Positions 1 to 12,300 are shown, counted from the first letter of the stretch. The stretch: DNA of 64,000 bases from Paramacrobiotus metropolitanus (GCF_019649055.1 NW_026570341.1:1-64000), one strand, 5' to 3'. Program-made: numbers and translations. The notes: generated by a model not told the origin, from the sequence alone.

Positions 1-600
1 TGGGCGGTTCCGAGTGTATGTTGGATGCCAAAGATCCAGTGACCTTAGCGAACGTCTTCGCTGTGAAGTGTGTCCTCTGTCCGAGTGGATGAAGGTCGGC
101 ATTCCGTACTTCAAAGTGGACGTCCTTGACGAAGAACCTGAATTCTCGCAGCCCGTCTTCGTCGCTCGAGCTACGGTGAACTTCGTCAGCTGGTCGGTTA
201 CCACTGCGATATACTGGTATCCCTTCGTCTCCGTTCGAGGAAGAGACCTTGAAGTCCGCATAGATGCGATACCAGGCTTCACCGACTTCCATCTTCTGGA
301 GTTTACCAGGTGGTGGGCGTCGTTGCTTATTGGTCATGATGCACTGTCGGCATTTCTCAATGTAGGCAATGGCGTCGGTGTTCATCCGTGGCCAATAGTA
401 ACGCAGCTTCAGCGCTTCGATCGTCTTCTCCCGTCCGAAATGGTTTCCGGTTTTTCCATCGTGGAGTGATCGGATAATTTGATTACGCATAAAGAGTGGT
501 ACGACGAAGCAACGTTCCAACTTTGTGTTGATCGTCTTCAGTCTGTACAGTACCCCTTGCGCCATCTGGTAATGTTCCAGATGTTGCGACTTATGGTCAA
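1..600 (-). CDS. pol: N-terminal part of integrase (HHCC zinc-binding domain), cut by the window edge
   Basis: The minus strand at about 230-460 encodes HFGREKTIEALKLRYYWPRM, followed by a CRQC pair. This is the HHCC zinc-binding domain found at the N-terminus of retroviral-type integrases. The start of the catalytic core follows towards position 1 and leaves the window, so the DDE triad cannot be assessed. Confidence 0.82.
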
Positions 601-613
601 GGTTCTCTGGGTG

Positions 614-2695
614 TTAAAGTTCATCAATGATTTTGCGTAGTTGTGGGTCTCGCAACTGCGCTTTCCGAAGTTCTAGGTTCGGTTCGGGTGGAGGTGGGAG
701 TGTCTTTTCGACTTCCAACTCGTCGTCTTCCGCCGTGTTGATGGTCCGAATGGTCGGTTCCGGTGTCTCCGATGCTGGGATGTTAATGACTCGGACCTCT
801 GTGGTACTCAAGTCGTCCCAGTCGGTTATGACATTGCATCCGGGTAGAACCGGTGGAAGGGGGATTTTCGGTGGTTCCTTCAGATCCTTCTTCCTTTTCT
901 TTGAGGCATTTGCCTTCAGACGTCTAAAAGTCCATATTGTGCGGACCTTGATTTCGTCCTTGAAGTCCTCGAAGTTGGGGACTTGGTCCAACTCTTCGTG
1001 TGGATCTTTGTCGTCACTACGTTCGAGTGGCCATCTCGACAGGGCGTCCGCGTTGTCGCAGAAAACTCCTGGCTTATACTCGATGGTTATGTCCCGTCCT
1101 TGTAAAGCCAGTGCCCATCTCGTTAGTCGAGGGTTGATGCCAGGTCGGTTTGACTCGCATCGGAGCAGGTTCTGCAGTGCTCGGTGATCCGTTCTTACGG
1201 TGAATGGTCCGTGGTCGATGAAGTGCTTAAATTTCTGCACGGCCCATACCACGGCCAAGCATTCCCATTCGGTAACTCCATAGTTGAGTTCCGGTCCACG
1301 TAGGACTCTGCTGGCGTAGGCGATTGGATGATCGTCTTGTGAGATCACCGCGCCAAGTCCGGCTCCGCTTGCGTCACATTCGATGACGGTCTTCTTGGTC
1401 GGGTCGAACTTTGCCAGTACAGGTGCTTCTGTTAGCGCCTTCTTGATGTCGTTGAACTCAGCCGTGTGGGCTTCCGTCCAATCGAGCTTGATGTTTTTAT
1501 CCTTCCGAAGGAGTTCGTACATCTTTGAAGTTTTCTGAGCGTATCCTCGGATGAACTTACGGTAGTAGTTGGCCAGTCCGAGGAACGACCTGAGTTGTCG
1601 TTCAGTTCTCGGGCAGCTTTGTTCTGCGATACAGGCCACTTTCTCGTCATCGGTCTGGACTCCGTTTTTACTGAGAACGTGTCCGAGGAACAGCAGTCTG
1701 TCCGTTCCGACCTCACATTTGGAGGGTTTGACGGTAAATCCGGCATCACGGAGGCATTTGAGGGTTGCTCGGAAAGCCTCAAGGAAGTCTTCGAACTTTT
1801 TGCCGAAGAAGATGATATCGTCAATGTAGGCGAACACACCCTTCTTCCGAGCTGATGCCGTGATCTTGTCCATATGCATTTGGAAAGTTGCTGGTCCGTT
1901 GCAGACTCCAAACGGCATACGGTTAAATCGCCACATGCCTTCGGGTGTTACGAAGGTCGTGTAGTCCTTGGACTGTTCATCCATGGGGATTTGCCAAAAG
2001 CCAGACTGACAGTCTACTTTGCCGTAGTATTCCATTCCGGCACATCGGTCCAGTAGCTCGTCCGGGTTCGGTAGTGGGTAGTTATTCTTCTTCGTGACTG
2101 CATTCAACTTGATATAGTTGATGCAGAAGCGTGTTCCTACCGTGCCGTCTCCGTTTCGTTTCGCGGCTAAGACGACGGGGAAGCTCCATGCTGCCGATGA
2201 CGGTTCGATGACTCCTTGGTCGAGCATCTCTTGCACGTGTTTTTGGATGAATTCACGTCCCTTCCAGCTTGTCCTGGTGGGGTTCATCTTAATCGGCTGT
2301 GCGCCCTGGACATCAATGGTATGTGTTACCCCTTTGACGTCTCCGTAAGGTTTCTTCGAGGTCGGAAATACGGTCCGGTAATCCCATGCAACTGCCTTCA
2401 GTTTGGCTAATTGCTCGTCGGTTAAATTTTTACCGAAATTCATGGAGTCGATGATTCTTCGTCGCTCCTCTTGGGATTCCGCGTCTTCCTGCTCGACTTC
2501 AGCCGTGTTGACTCGTGCCTCTTCGACTTTCTGGTCGTCCGTCATCATTGTAAATGCTTCAGCTCGGCCCATCGGGGCACCTTTGCGTAAGGTGACTTCC
2601 CGATGAGTGTGGTTAGCCACCATGACGGTGAATCGTTTCCCGTCATGTTTGGTAACACCGTCCATGAATTCGACTCCGTCTCGTTTGGGGTCGGA
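614..2695 (-). CDS. pol: reverse transcriptase and RNase H of the gypsy element
   Basis: RT fingers/palm begin near 2,310 (HTIDVQGAQPIKMNPTRT). The catalytic box YIDDIIFFG is at about 1,805-1,830, and the thumb/connection segment LRSFLGLANYYRKFIRGYA is at about 1,545-1,600. RNase H follows, with ECDASGAGLGAVISQ (about 1,340-1,385) and RTDHRALQNLL (about 1,160-1,200), closing with the DNADALSRWP hallmark near 1,030-1,060. These are textbook Ty3/gypsy RT-RH motifs. A Pro/Lys-rich tether of about 130 residues leads towards integrase. Known role: copying element RNA into DNA and removing the RNA strand. Confidence 0.92.
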   Translation of the reverse strand, partial: SDPKRDGVEFMDGVTKHDGKRFTVMVANHTHREVTLRKGAPMGRAEAFTMMTDDQKVEEARVNTAEVEQEDAESQEERRRIIDSMNFGKNLTDEQLAKLKAVAWDYRTVFPTSKKPYGDVKGVTHTIDVQGAQPIKMNPTRTSWKGREFIQKHVQEMLDQGVIEPSSAAWSFPVVLAAKRNGDGTVGTRFCINYIKLNAVTKKNNYPLPNPDELLDRCAGMEYYGKVDCQSGFWQIPMDEQSKDYTTFVTPEGMWRFNRMPFGVCNGPATFQMHMDKITASARKKGVFAYIDDIIFFGKKFEDFLEAFRATLKCLRDAGFTVKPSKCEVGTDRLLFLGHVLSKNGVQTDDEKVACIAEQSCPRTERQLRSFLGLANYYRKFIRGYAQKTSKMYELLRKDKNIKLDWTEAHTAEFNDIKKALTEAPVLAKFDPTKKTVIECDASGAGLGAVISQDDHPIAYASRVLRGPELNYGVTEWECLAVVWAVQKFKHFIDHGPFTVRTDHRALQNLLRCESNRPGINPRLTRWALALQGRDITIEYKPGVFCDNADALSRWPLERSDDKDPHEELDQVPNFEDFKDEIKVRTIWTFRRLKANASKKRKKDLKEPPKIPLPPVLPGCNVITDWDDLSTTEVRVINIPASETPEPTIRTINTAEDDELEVEKTLPPPPEPNLELRKAQLRDPQLRKIIDEL

Positions 2696-2699
2696 TTCT

Positions 2700-5290
2700 A
2701 GTACATCAATTTCTGGTCCTTGGATACCGGTACGTCCAGGACGACTTCTACCATGGTTACGGCTCGAGGGATGAGTTTGACCTTCCGTTGGGCTCGAACT
2801 CCTGTTGCCTCGAAAACTTCGAATTGGGGTTTTGGCTTTACTTCCCGGGTCGGGGGCCAAGTCTTCGCCACTCTGTGTGGGAGTTCCCATTCGACGAATG
2901 CATTGTTGATTTCCGGTTCATAGACATCAGCGTATTGCATATGTCCGAGTCGAACACCTTTCTTCAGCACCTTTGTTTGGTGAGTCGTGTTCTGAATGTT
3001 TATCCAGGCCGTGTCGTTTGTCGGTCGGATGTCGATCTTGGCTTCGATTGGCCGAATAGGTCGGACTACCCGTTGTAGGGTAGAGAAGTAAATTGGTCTT
3101 CTCGGATCCATTGGTTTGGCCGTCCGTACCTTGATCGAACATGTTGACCATGCTGGGAGAGAGACTCGCTCGCTGTTAAAGACAACTTGTCGGTCTAACG
3201 CTTTTGTCTCTATGTGGGGATCCAGCCTTAGGTGGTGGACTTCTGGGCATTTGTTGTCCAGGTCCAACTCCTCGATCGTCGTTACTTTGGCAACTCGTGC
3301 TTTCCATGTGTTGAAATGCTCCGACTTCTGTTGGTCGGTTAAGTTAGCCAAGGTCGGTTGTTCGGTTGACAACTGCTGGACGAATAAAGTTGGAGGTTGG
3401 AGATCGTCTTCCTCCGGTTTACCTCCTCCGAATTCCCGCAAAGCCTTAAGTTGGTCAAGTTCTTCCTGTTGTTCGGAGTCGACCGGCTTCGGTTGTTCGG
3501 TTTGTTCCGGTTGCTCGACTATAAATTCTGTGTGAACTATAGTCCGCAATGCCGTAGTTAGTCGGACATCGTAGGTCGGTTCTTCATCCTCCGATGACGA
3601 GTCGTCCGAGTCGTTTATGCTCGGTTTATCCGTCTTACACCGTCGGACTGACAGATCGAATTCTTCGTCGTCTTCTTCCTCGGATTCTTCCGAAGGTCGG
3701 TTATCGGAGTCTGTGTCCGCCGAATCACTCGTACTCTGTATATCCGAGTCGTCCGACTGGTAATCTTCATTTTCGACGGTTATTTCGTCTTCCTGTCCGA
3801 CTTGCGGCGTGTTGCCGATTTCGACCTGTGTGGTCGTTTCAGCTTGGTCGGCCTTATCCGTCAGTTGGATAGGTCGACTTGCTTCGTCCTGATTCTCAAG
3901 GTCGGTTGGCTGTGAGCCTATGTCGCTCAGCCATCGGATGCTCGTCTGTTGGGGCTTCCGAAAGCGGTCTACCTTCCGTTCCTGTTGCGGAGGTGACGGT
4001 GACGACGGTCTGTCGTCCGACCAAGTTAAGTCGTGATGAGCCTTTATGGCCCGTACCACTCCGTCAATGTTGTCCTTACAGATGGTACACTGATAAGGTT
4101 TATCAGTTTCCTCCAGGATTACGTCGTCCTGGGGTTTCACCGGGCTACTCACGAATTGCACTGTGGTCGGAGTATGCTCCTCAACTGGCGGCAATGGGTC
4201 GGGAACATGTCGCGTTATAGCGGTGTCTTCGCCATACCGTTGCCAAAATGCGGTCGTTGACGTTTCTCCGTGCAACTGAACTCGCTGCATGTAGGCAAAA
4301 AGTTGAAAGCCTAGTTCCTGGCAGGGCATTTCCAAAGGCCGTGGGACGGGAAGTCCGTATTCCATGTACTGTCGATGGATCGGAATTCGTTCATCTTCCC
4401 ATTCCCATGCTTCGTCCTCTATGTCATTCATGAGGGCGATTACAGGTTCACACATTTGTTGTGCGTCCCGTATTTGCTCGTAAGTTACCGCTCCGTTCTG
4501 TCGCAGAGTGGTCACCATCTCCAACGTCCGTTGGTCGAGAAAGTGTCGAGCTCCCGAGAACCAAGTTCGGTACTTTTGTCGTACTCGTTCTAGGTTCTGG
4601 GCATCCGCTTCAGCGGGTGCCTCTGGTATCGGGATAGACTTCAGCACCGTCCTTGCCGTTCGTAGTGTACCGTCGCGTATCCGTTTCTGATAGTGCTCTA
4701 TCACGTTGTGGAGTGCTAGTTCCTCCAACAGAGTGCGGTTCGTATCCCGGCAATCGCGGCAGATTTTACGTGTGGAGTTCGCCGGGTGATCAAGCCGACT
4801 AATCCGAGCTTCGTTTCCTACCGTGTCCGATGCCTCTGGTATCGGGATAGACTGCACTACCGTCTTTCCTTCCGGTTGTTCCGGAATTGGAATCGGTGTA
4901 AGAATAAAGGTGAACTTCGAATGCAGGTAGTCGCATCCGAGTAGCACTGGGATATCCGCTTCGGTCGGCTGGACATGGAATGTGTGATGGCTAGTAAAGC
5001 CCTGCATTGTTACAGGTGCCGTACAGCAGTGTGACACTACAAAGGCGACTTGTCCGCCCACTCCAAGTATTTTGGTGTAATGTCCGAGGGGTTGCATCGT
5101 TAAACCGTTCCTCTCGCAAAACCGTTGTTCGATGAGCGAAGTTTCCGCTCCGGTATCTAACATCGCCATTGTGGGCGTGGATCCGACTTGGATTTCATGT
5201 GTCCAAGCTCGAACTGTTTTCGGTTTCTTATGCGTTCCCTTCTCAAAAGTTACTTCCCGTATCGTTGGTTTGATGGGAATTAGTGACACC
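2700..5290 (-). CDS. pol: aspartic protease and long acidic linker of the gypsy element
   Basis: The retropepsin-type active site MAMLDTGAETSLIEQRF lies at about 5,120-5,170, with the flap and C-terminal part (VLLGCDYLH) at about 4,915-4,965. A linker of about 700 residues follows. It holds a Cys/His cluster (YQCTICKDNIDG...HH, about 4,040-4,095), a very acidic Asp/Glu/Ser tract (about 3,580-3,780) and a beta-rich part with an N.T...V.LKKG..LG motif (about 2,935-3,000). The protease matures Gag-Pol in this family. The linker is far longer than usual, and a similar N.T..EVTLRKG motif recurs just before RT. Confidence 0.8.
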
Positions 5291-6250
5291 GGTCCGTGGT
5301 CGGCTGGCTGTTGAGTTGAACTTTGTGTAAGTTCGACTCGACTTCACCACTTCCTGTACCTCAGGTCGGTTAGCTACTCCGTCCTCCGGTAATTTGGCGG
5401 TTCGGAACCGTTGTGCCTGTGCCAGTATCCGTTCCTCTATTGAGGTGTCTGTTGGCCTCAATTTCGACCACATATAGTCGAGGTTCAGGAATGTTCGAGA
5501 ACTGGCTATCGTTCTAGCTGGTCGCTCTTTTGGCTGGAAGAGGTCCGCTTCTCCTGGCCGAGAGTAAACGGGTACCTGTGCTCCCAATGGGACTGTTTCC
5601 CATTCCTCGACTTCTCCTTCCGATTCTTCGGTGAGCTCGATGGCTGCCATTGTCGCAGCGTATCTATCCGTTGCGCGTGCGGATGATACGTTGGGGAAGT
5701 TTCTGTTGCCCCGGTGCGTGAATCGGCGTCCCGGTCCTCCGCGTCTTGGGCATCGTCTGGCCTGCTCGGTTGAGTTTATCCTCACCGGCAATCCGGTCCA
5801 ACTTCCGTGGCCGGGCCGTGCTACGTTACTTTGTGTGACGGACGGCGCAGTCGCTTTGTTCGCACTGCTTAGGTCGGGCAATTTCTGCGTTCCGACCTCC
5901 GACGTTCCAGCTTCGAATCGAGGGGCTGGGTCGGTCGCCTCGAGTGCTTGTTGCATCCCGGGCCACGCTTCGACGGTGCCGTTGTTGGCGTACACGCCGA
6001 ACTGAGCGGCTAACTTCCGAGCCGTCTCCGCCTCCTTTGTGGAGGCCGATATCGCCTTTGCGAAGTCCTCCTCGGAGCTGTTTTCGTTCAGTCCGAGTAG
6101 TTGGAGGATGGTGGCTACCTGTTGGTAGCCTTCCTCAATCGTCGTGGGGAAGTTTGGTTCGTTCCGGGAAGTAAGCGGCTGGTTAGTGGGGTTATCCTTG
6201 TCCGGTGGTTCGGTCGGATGTTGGAGGTCGAATGAGTCACCGGAGCTCAT
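5240..6250 (-). CDS. gag/pol linker region of the gypsy element
   Basis: A polar stretch of about 335 residues lies between the zinc-knuckle region and the protease. It begins MSSGDSFDLQHPTEPP, is rich in Ser, Thr, Glu and Pro, and has one helical part containing QVATILQLLGLNENSSEE. No catalytic domain is visible. It is probably a spacer at the C-terminal side of gag or the N-terminal side of pol. Fossil region. Confidence 0.5.
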
Positions 6251-6269
6251 CGACCTTGGGCGTTTCGGG

Positions 6270-7835
6270 AGTTACTCCCGAGCCGGCCCATTGTTGGGTG
6301 GCGTCGAGTTTAGCGACTGGCGGGGCGGCAACGGTTCTCTGTATGCCGGGGAACCTTGTTGGTTCCCACCGCTATTGTTGCGGTTTCCGCCATTCCCCTG
6401 GCCGGGCGACCGGTTTCTGTTACCGGGGCTACCCGAGCCTCCTGCCTGTTGGCGTTGGCGTGGCGGCGGCACGATGTCCTTCCAGAAGGGATTCACCGAG
6501 CCTACCGGGCCATTCGTCGAGTATCGGCGGTACCAGTCGTCGTACCACCGATGGTTCGGATTGTTATCCGAGCCATAAATGCAGCGCGACTCGTCATGGT
6601 TATTGAACATGCAGTGCCTGCACCGAAAGGTCTTGTCCTTCGTCCACTGGAAGAAGGCCGCCTCCATCTTATCGACGTACGATGTTCCTTGCCGAGCACT
6701 TTGTTGTGCCTGGGGAGGTCGGTTGCCTTGTGGGCCGCCGCCTCCGCCGCGGTTAGGGAAGTTCCCACGGCCGCGATTCCCGCCGCCGCGCCCTTTTCCG
6801 CGACCATAACCTCCGCCGCCGTATCCTTGTGGAGGATACTGTCCGTATGCGGAGTACCCCTGGTTCGAGTTCTGTCCGTAACCAAAACCTGTGTTGTTTT
6901 GGTTACCGCCCGAGCTATAACCTGGGCCGCCGTAGTTGTTAACGGGGCTCCAACTCCAGGTGCCGGGGAATTCAGGTTCGCTGCTACCGCGCCTGCCCAC
7001 GTCTGTTGCTGAACTGGTGCTTGTTGCACCGGTGGCGTCGGGGCCGGACTTAGTTGTCCGTATTGTGCCGTTGGAGTCTGGTATCCCGGCATCATATGTG
7101 GCTGATATGCAGTCTGTTGTGATATCGCCGGAGGTGGAGTCGGAACAGGTGCAGGTGTTGCTGCCCGAACTCTGGCATAGTCGCTATCGCGTGATTTGCG
7201 CACCTCATACATTTCTTTGCCGTTAACGAAGTCCCGCAGGTAGTCACGGAACTCGATCGGCGTCGCCGGCATCCTGATTTCCAGGGCCGCCCGCAGTTGG
7301 GGTTCGTGGACGTTCTCCTTAAGGTGGTACAGTATGATTTGGTCTGTGACCGTCGGGACTTGGGACTTCATGAACATCATTGCGTCGTAGTATTGTTCCG
7401 GCGTTTCTTCGCCGAAACGGAATATCCGTTTATTAATCCTGGATATCATGTTTACTTCTTTGTTTTTGTCCGCAAATCTCTGCTCGAATTTGGTCAGCCA
7501 TAAGTTGACTGGCCATCCGCCGAGTGGTTCTCCGGCGGCTTCGAGAGTATGCCATTCTTTCGCTTGGCCGTCCAGTTCGGCTATCAAGTCGGACATGAAG
7601 GTCTGATCGTCTTCATACCATCGTTGGGCTTGACGATACAGGCTTCGGATTTGCTTAAGCCACCCATGAAGTTTGGTGTGGTCCCCGTCGAACGGCGGTA
7701 AGGGTTGCCGACGTCCGTGGGCTATTGCTCGTACCAAAGCAACGTGTGCTGGGTTTTGCTCCAAGGGATTTGGGTGTGCCGCCGGCGCAGCTTGTTGTGC
7801 AGCCGGGGCGGGTGGTGGCTGGACGTATGGCATGT
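6270..7835 (-). CDS. gag capsid-like domain and CCHC zinc knuckle of the gypsy element
   Basis: A Pro/Ala-rich start (MPYVQPPPAPAAQQ) leads into a retrotransposon gag domain at about 7,200-7,720. Its hallmarks are PFDGDHTKLHGWLKQI, then FEQRF and a helical region ending EFRDYLRDFVNGKE. Downstream, a Gly/Tyr/Asn-rich stretch precedes a CX2CX4HX4C zinc knuckle at about 6,581-6,622. A Gly/Arg/Pro-rich tail follows. In this family the capsid domain builds the particle and the knuckle binds element RNA. The knuckle and capsid domain are seen directly; activity is not implied, since the element is broken. Confidence 0.8.
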
Positions 7836-7839
7836 GACC

Positions 7840-10800
7840 TTGTTGGTCTTCGTACGCCTCCTGTTGGTAGGCATCGTCGTCCTGGCCTTCGTATCCGTCC
7901 TGTTGCGGATGCCGAGCCTGAGCCTGGTCTGCGTGACGAGGCTGTTGCGGCTGTCCTCCATACTGTTGTGGAGGAGGCGCTCGATTTTGTCTCGGCGCCG
8001 GCGGATAGAATCCGCTCGGCTGGTCGTAGACTCTTCCGTACCGGTCGGGCTGTGTTCCTGAGCCGGCATCCGACTTTGTGTAGGTCGGTTTGGGGGCCTT
8101 CGACCTTGTTGGTCGGAGCTATCTTCTCCGTTTCGTCCGTCCTGCTGCTGGTCGGTCGTGTTGAATGACCGAGCTCGTCCGCGTTCCGAGTCGGAATGCG
8201 GATTCTGGCGGATGAAGTTTGGATTGGAGTTCGTCCGTGGTGGGCGATATGCGTCCATGCCAGGCCTTGGTGGCTGAATTGGGAGACGTTCGGCGTTCGT
8301 CGTCCGGTCTCCTCTGGCATTAGGTACCGGCGCGTACATTGTTGTCCGCGTCGCGTACGAGGTGCTGGTATATGCACCTGTCGACGTCGTTGTCGCCACG
8401 TTCGTCGTCGGCACTCGTGGTGCCGCGGTCGATGTGTTGTGTTCCGGTTCCGGAGCACTCGGTACAGTTGGTGGTTGTGGGATTGTTCCCACACTCGGGT
8501 CGGTTGTTACGACTCCGACGAAGTAGGAGGTGTTGTTCTCCTTCTTCACCATTTCCTGGGTCGGGTTAATTCCCCACAGGATGTCACTGATTGTTCGTGA
8601 CGGCTGTTGATCCTGTGCCATGGACGTCCGGTATGAGGGCGGTTCAACCCGACTATGTTCCTGGTATGGGGGAAGTTCGACCTGGCTTTGTTCCAGGTGT
8701 TTCTTTTCTTCCCTCAGACATCTTGTTTCGATGTCCATTTCGTCCATTTGCCGCATCATATCTGTGAGATTACGGGCAGCCTGTTCGCCGAAGTCGTACA
8801 GTTCGACTTCACGGGCCTCCAGGTAAAGGATGCGACTGTGTTGCGCCTCGTTTACCTTTTGGGCCTCGTTCAGGTTGTACTCGAGTTGAGCTCGGAGTTT
8901 CTGTTCCTCCTTAAGGACTTGGTTCAGTCCATGGACCTGGTCGGCTAGCTGGGCATTTGCTTCCACCAGGTCGACGTCGGCTGTCCTTTGGTTAGGGAAA
9001 CCCATGTCCCGAGCATTCGCGTCGATGAACCGTCGTCCCATTCTGGTGAAGACGAGTTCAATTTCCGACTCGAGCTCTTCTACTCTGTGCGTTAGGCGGT
9101 CGATCTCGTCATCGGCCTTCTTTAGTTCCACCACATATCTATCGACTTCGTTTCGATAGACCTCGGCTTCTTCGTTGGCCGTGTTGAGTTGCTGGTGGAA
9201 CGCTCCAGCTGCCTGCTCCGACTCGACCAGTGCGGTCTGCACATCGGCCAGGTCTTTTGGGCTTCTTCGAGCGCTTTGTTCGCTTCGGCGAGTTCCCGGT
9301 TTAACTCGTTGACCGCATCCATAGATCGATCCAACATGCCCTTAAGTGTAGTGGCTTCGTCGATGTCGTGCCGACACGGTTGGTCGGTACGCTTCAATAT
9401 GGCATTCAGCCGGTCAATTTCCCGTTGTTGGATGGCGATGCCTTTGTTGGCGTCGGCCATTTCGCGTTCCCATTTGCTTCGTTCGAGCCGATGGGTATCT
9501 TCCGAGTTTCGGAGCGATTTTCCCGCCGAGTCGATAATTCTGTCTGCCAAAGCGATCTGAGTGATCAGTCTACGGCATCTCGAGCGGAGTAGGTCAACGT
9601 CTACGATCCTTTCGGGCGGTGTTGCCGCTATCCACTTCTCGGCCGTATATTCGAGTGTACTGGCCTGGTAGGTGAGGTCGTCCTGGTTGGACTTCACCGG
9701 TGTTGTGAAGAATCCGTCCGCACTGTTCGGTCTTGACACCTTTGTTGTGTCAAAGACTTCGTCGTTCGGTGTCGGGGTTCTTTCACTACCAAGTTCGCCA
9801 GGTTCGAACATTAACGGTGATGGTCGGATCTTCAGGTCGACTGGTCGACTTTGTGTCGCCTTGGTCGGCTTCGCCGTTTGTTGAGCTTCGGTTACTCGAG
9901 TCGACTCGCTTCCGGTTGGCGAAGGTCGGTTCAACGGTGAAATAACCCTTTCATTGGGTGCTGGTATGCTGGTCGGCGATCCAGCTGGGCGAGGGCCGCT
10001 TCGTGGCGATACCTCGGAATCTTCCGTTCTAGTTGGTATTTTAGTCGACTGGACGGCCGCATCTGACTTTGTGTCGGTTGGTTGCCGTTCCAGGGAAGTC
10101 GGTTGCTTGTTGCCGACTTCCTTTTCTCCGACTTTCGAGGTCGGTGAAATCCTTCCGACCTGTGTGGTCGGTTGGACATTGCCGACTTCTGTTGTCGGCT
10201 TATCCATTCCGGTCGAAGTCGGTTGTTCGGTCCCGTGAGTTTGTGGCAGGTCGACCTGCTGTTGACCGACTTCTTTTGCCTGCGGCTGGTCGACCATTTG
10301 TTGGTCGGCCACCGTAGGTTGTTGTTCACCGACTTGCTTAGTCGGAGATTTTCGCTCGGCCTGTGTGGTCGGCGATTTCCTTCCGACTTGGTTGGTCGGA
10401 GCGTCCATGTTAGGCGAGGTCGGCTTCGGCACCTCTTCCGTCCTGTTGGGTGAATGCCGTCCGAGCTCGGTTGTCTTTGTGACTACCGAGCCTTGAGCTC
10501 TGTGTGAGCTCGAATCCAGGTCGGTATGAGACAATGTGGTCTCAGCGTGCGGCTGTTCCGCATCCCCCTTGGTCGGGTGGGACGGGGCTGCCGTGTCAGC
10601 TGAGGCTTCCAGGAATGTCTTATCCCGGGCGTCCTCGAAACTGTCATCCGAAGTCGGATTCGAGTCGGCAAGGAGGATGCGTTCGTTGCGTCTCTCCTTT
10701 GCCTCGGCCGATTTAGTCGAGTCGGTGGAGGACGGCTGACTTTTGTCTTGACCGGCGTACCGAAGTGAATACTTCCCGGTCATATTCGCGCGCCGAGAAT

Positions 10801-10850
10801 AGTCCGTGTTGAACTTTCTCGCGTACTGATCTTCTCGGGGATTCGACATT
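7840..10850 (-). CDS. gag N-terminal extension (low-complexity and coiled-coil) of the gypsy element
   Basis: The sequence starts with MSNPREDQYARKFN just downstream of the leader. A Ser/Thr/Pro/Gln-rich stretch follows with many PT..VG repeats. Next comes a heptad-rich region (about 8,650-9,500), where ELKKADDEIDRLTHRVEELE is typical, and then a Pro/Arg/Thr-rich part up to the capsid domain. Such a long region before the capsid domain is atypical for gypsy elements. A structural role in particle assembly is inferred only from its position and the coiled coil. It is treated as a fossil and no frame is reconstructed. Confidence 0.6.
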
Positions 10851-10859
10851 GTTGTCGAG

Positions 10860-12300
10860 TCAGGTCGGCTCTGGTGGAGCCTTTAAAAGTTTAATCAGTT
10901 AAAAAGAGAAAGTCGAACAATCTTCTGTGTGAAGATGTTCGGTAAAGTCAGGAACGTCTTTTTGTTCAGGAACTTCCAAGGGTCAGGAACGTCCGATGAG
11001 ATGTTGTTATTGTTGTTGATGTGTCTGTTGGTGACTCAGTACACAGGGTATTAATATACAGTACAATGGTACAGTACAGTACGTAATAGTAGTACGGTGT
11101 AGTACGTCCTATGTTACTGTGCTGACCAGTGTGACGTAACAGGTTAAGTGGTCTTGCACTTCTGTCTACGTCACGGAATGCGAGCCGCGTGCAAAATTTG
11201 CAAAAAACGATGAATCACGCCTATGTTAAGCTATGGGAACTTTCCCCTGCACGCTGATTGGCTGCCTCTTAAGTACTGATAAGCGGTCGTTATGACGTCA
11301 CAAGGAAGTTCGAGAATTTTCGCGCTATTTCCCGCGAGAAAAACAAATTATTTTAGGTCGGCTAGAAAGTTTATCTAGTCGGATTTTGAAATTTTTAACC
11401 GTTAGAAATTAGTTTTGTTAATTAAGAAGATTTTCTGGTGGTCGAAACACCGTTAGAAATCAAAAATAAGAGAATTTCCGACCTGTTGCCGGTTAGCCTT
11501 TGTCTGACTGTCTAGACAGGTTCGTTGACCTAGCAGGTCGGTTCTCGACCAAAAGCAAAATTCCGAGTCGGTTTCTCCGTCGAAAATTACTTTTAACCGT
11601 TAAAAAGTTCAGATATACGGCTAGAAATAGTTTTCTACCGCTAGAAAGTGAAATGCCGACCTAGTTTCGGCTAAAATCGACCTATAACCGTGACTTTACC
11701 AGTGTCGGTGTCGGTGTCGGTTCCGGTCGATTTCCTCCGTCCGAGGTCGGAAATCCGTCGTTTCCGAGCTGAAATCCGCGAGTAAAGTTGCGGGTCGCTG
11801 TTCAAAGCGAAGGTCCCCGTATGATTGGAGTAATCCTATCGCGCTGCGGACTCTCGTTCGAGTCTGATCCGTCAGTTGGGAGAAGAAAAGTCCGTGCTGT
11901 TGGGAGATGAGATTCCGCTCTTCAATGTGGAAGAGACCAAGGAACTGTGCTCACCAGCTGGGTAAGAATCACTTCAGTGATCCTCGTTTTCCTCAGCTGT
12001 AAGACGATGCGACCGTTCTGATCAAAGTCAAGGGCAGAGATTGCTTCAGCAATCTATCTGACAGTGACTTTCAGGTTCCTCACAAGTTCTCCGTGAATTG
12101 AGCCTTCACCGTCTCCTCAAAGGGTCCGTTGAAAGAAAACCAAACGATCCTGCTTACCATGTAACAGGCAAGCGCGAGGAGATCACGAGTGTGCTTTATT
12201 GTACAAATAAAGGAACAATACTGCGTAATAGCAGGGAATGCAAGAACAAAGCACTGATGGCTAAGCAAGCAAGTGAATGCTAGAGGGCTCTTGAGCGTTC
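10860..12300 (-). mobile_element. probable 5' LTR and leader of the gypsy element
   Basis: This is the non-coding zone upstream of gag in the element's orientation. It includes a GTAC-rich stretch (about 11,050-11,110), a short GTCGGT microsatellite (about 11,700-11,725) and, on the minus strand, AATAAA-like signals near 12,195. The motif CAGGAACGTC occurs twice in the leader (about 10,948 and 10,983). Without the partner LTR, which is outside the window, neither LTR boundary nor the primer-binding site can be fixed. I saw no clean TG...CA termini or tRNA-complementary site. Confidence 0.45.

Larger units (their letters stand above)
1..12300 (-). mobile_element. Ty3/gypsy LTR retrotransposon, broken, running off the left edge
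   Basis: One long element on the minus strand. Reading right to left there is a non-coding LTR/leader zone, a very long gag ending in a capsid-like domain and a zinc knuckle, an aspartic protease, a long acidic linker, reverse transcriptase, RNase H and the start of integrase. The order PR-RT-RH-IN and the RT/RH motifs place it in Ty3/gypsy (Metaviridae). Over 10.8 kb from the gag start to the window edge makes it unusually large. The coding part is spread over several frames, with roughly five interruptions; some may be the family's usual frameshift or splicing rather than decay. Long open stretches suggest a fairly young fossil. The second LTR and most of integrase lie outside the window, so LTR divergence cannot be judged. 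The right limit is approximate. Confidence 0.9.

Noticed and set aside
11816-11880. tRNA-like T-arm (GACTC...GAGTC) in the LTR zone
   Set aside because: The loop has six bases and no acceptor or D arm can be built around it.
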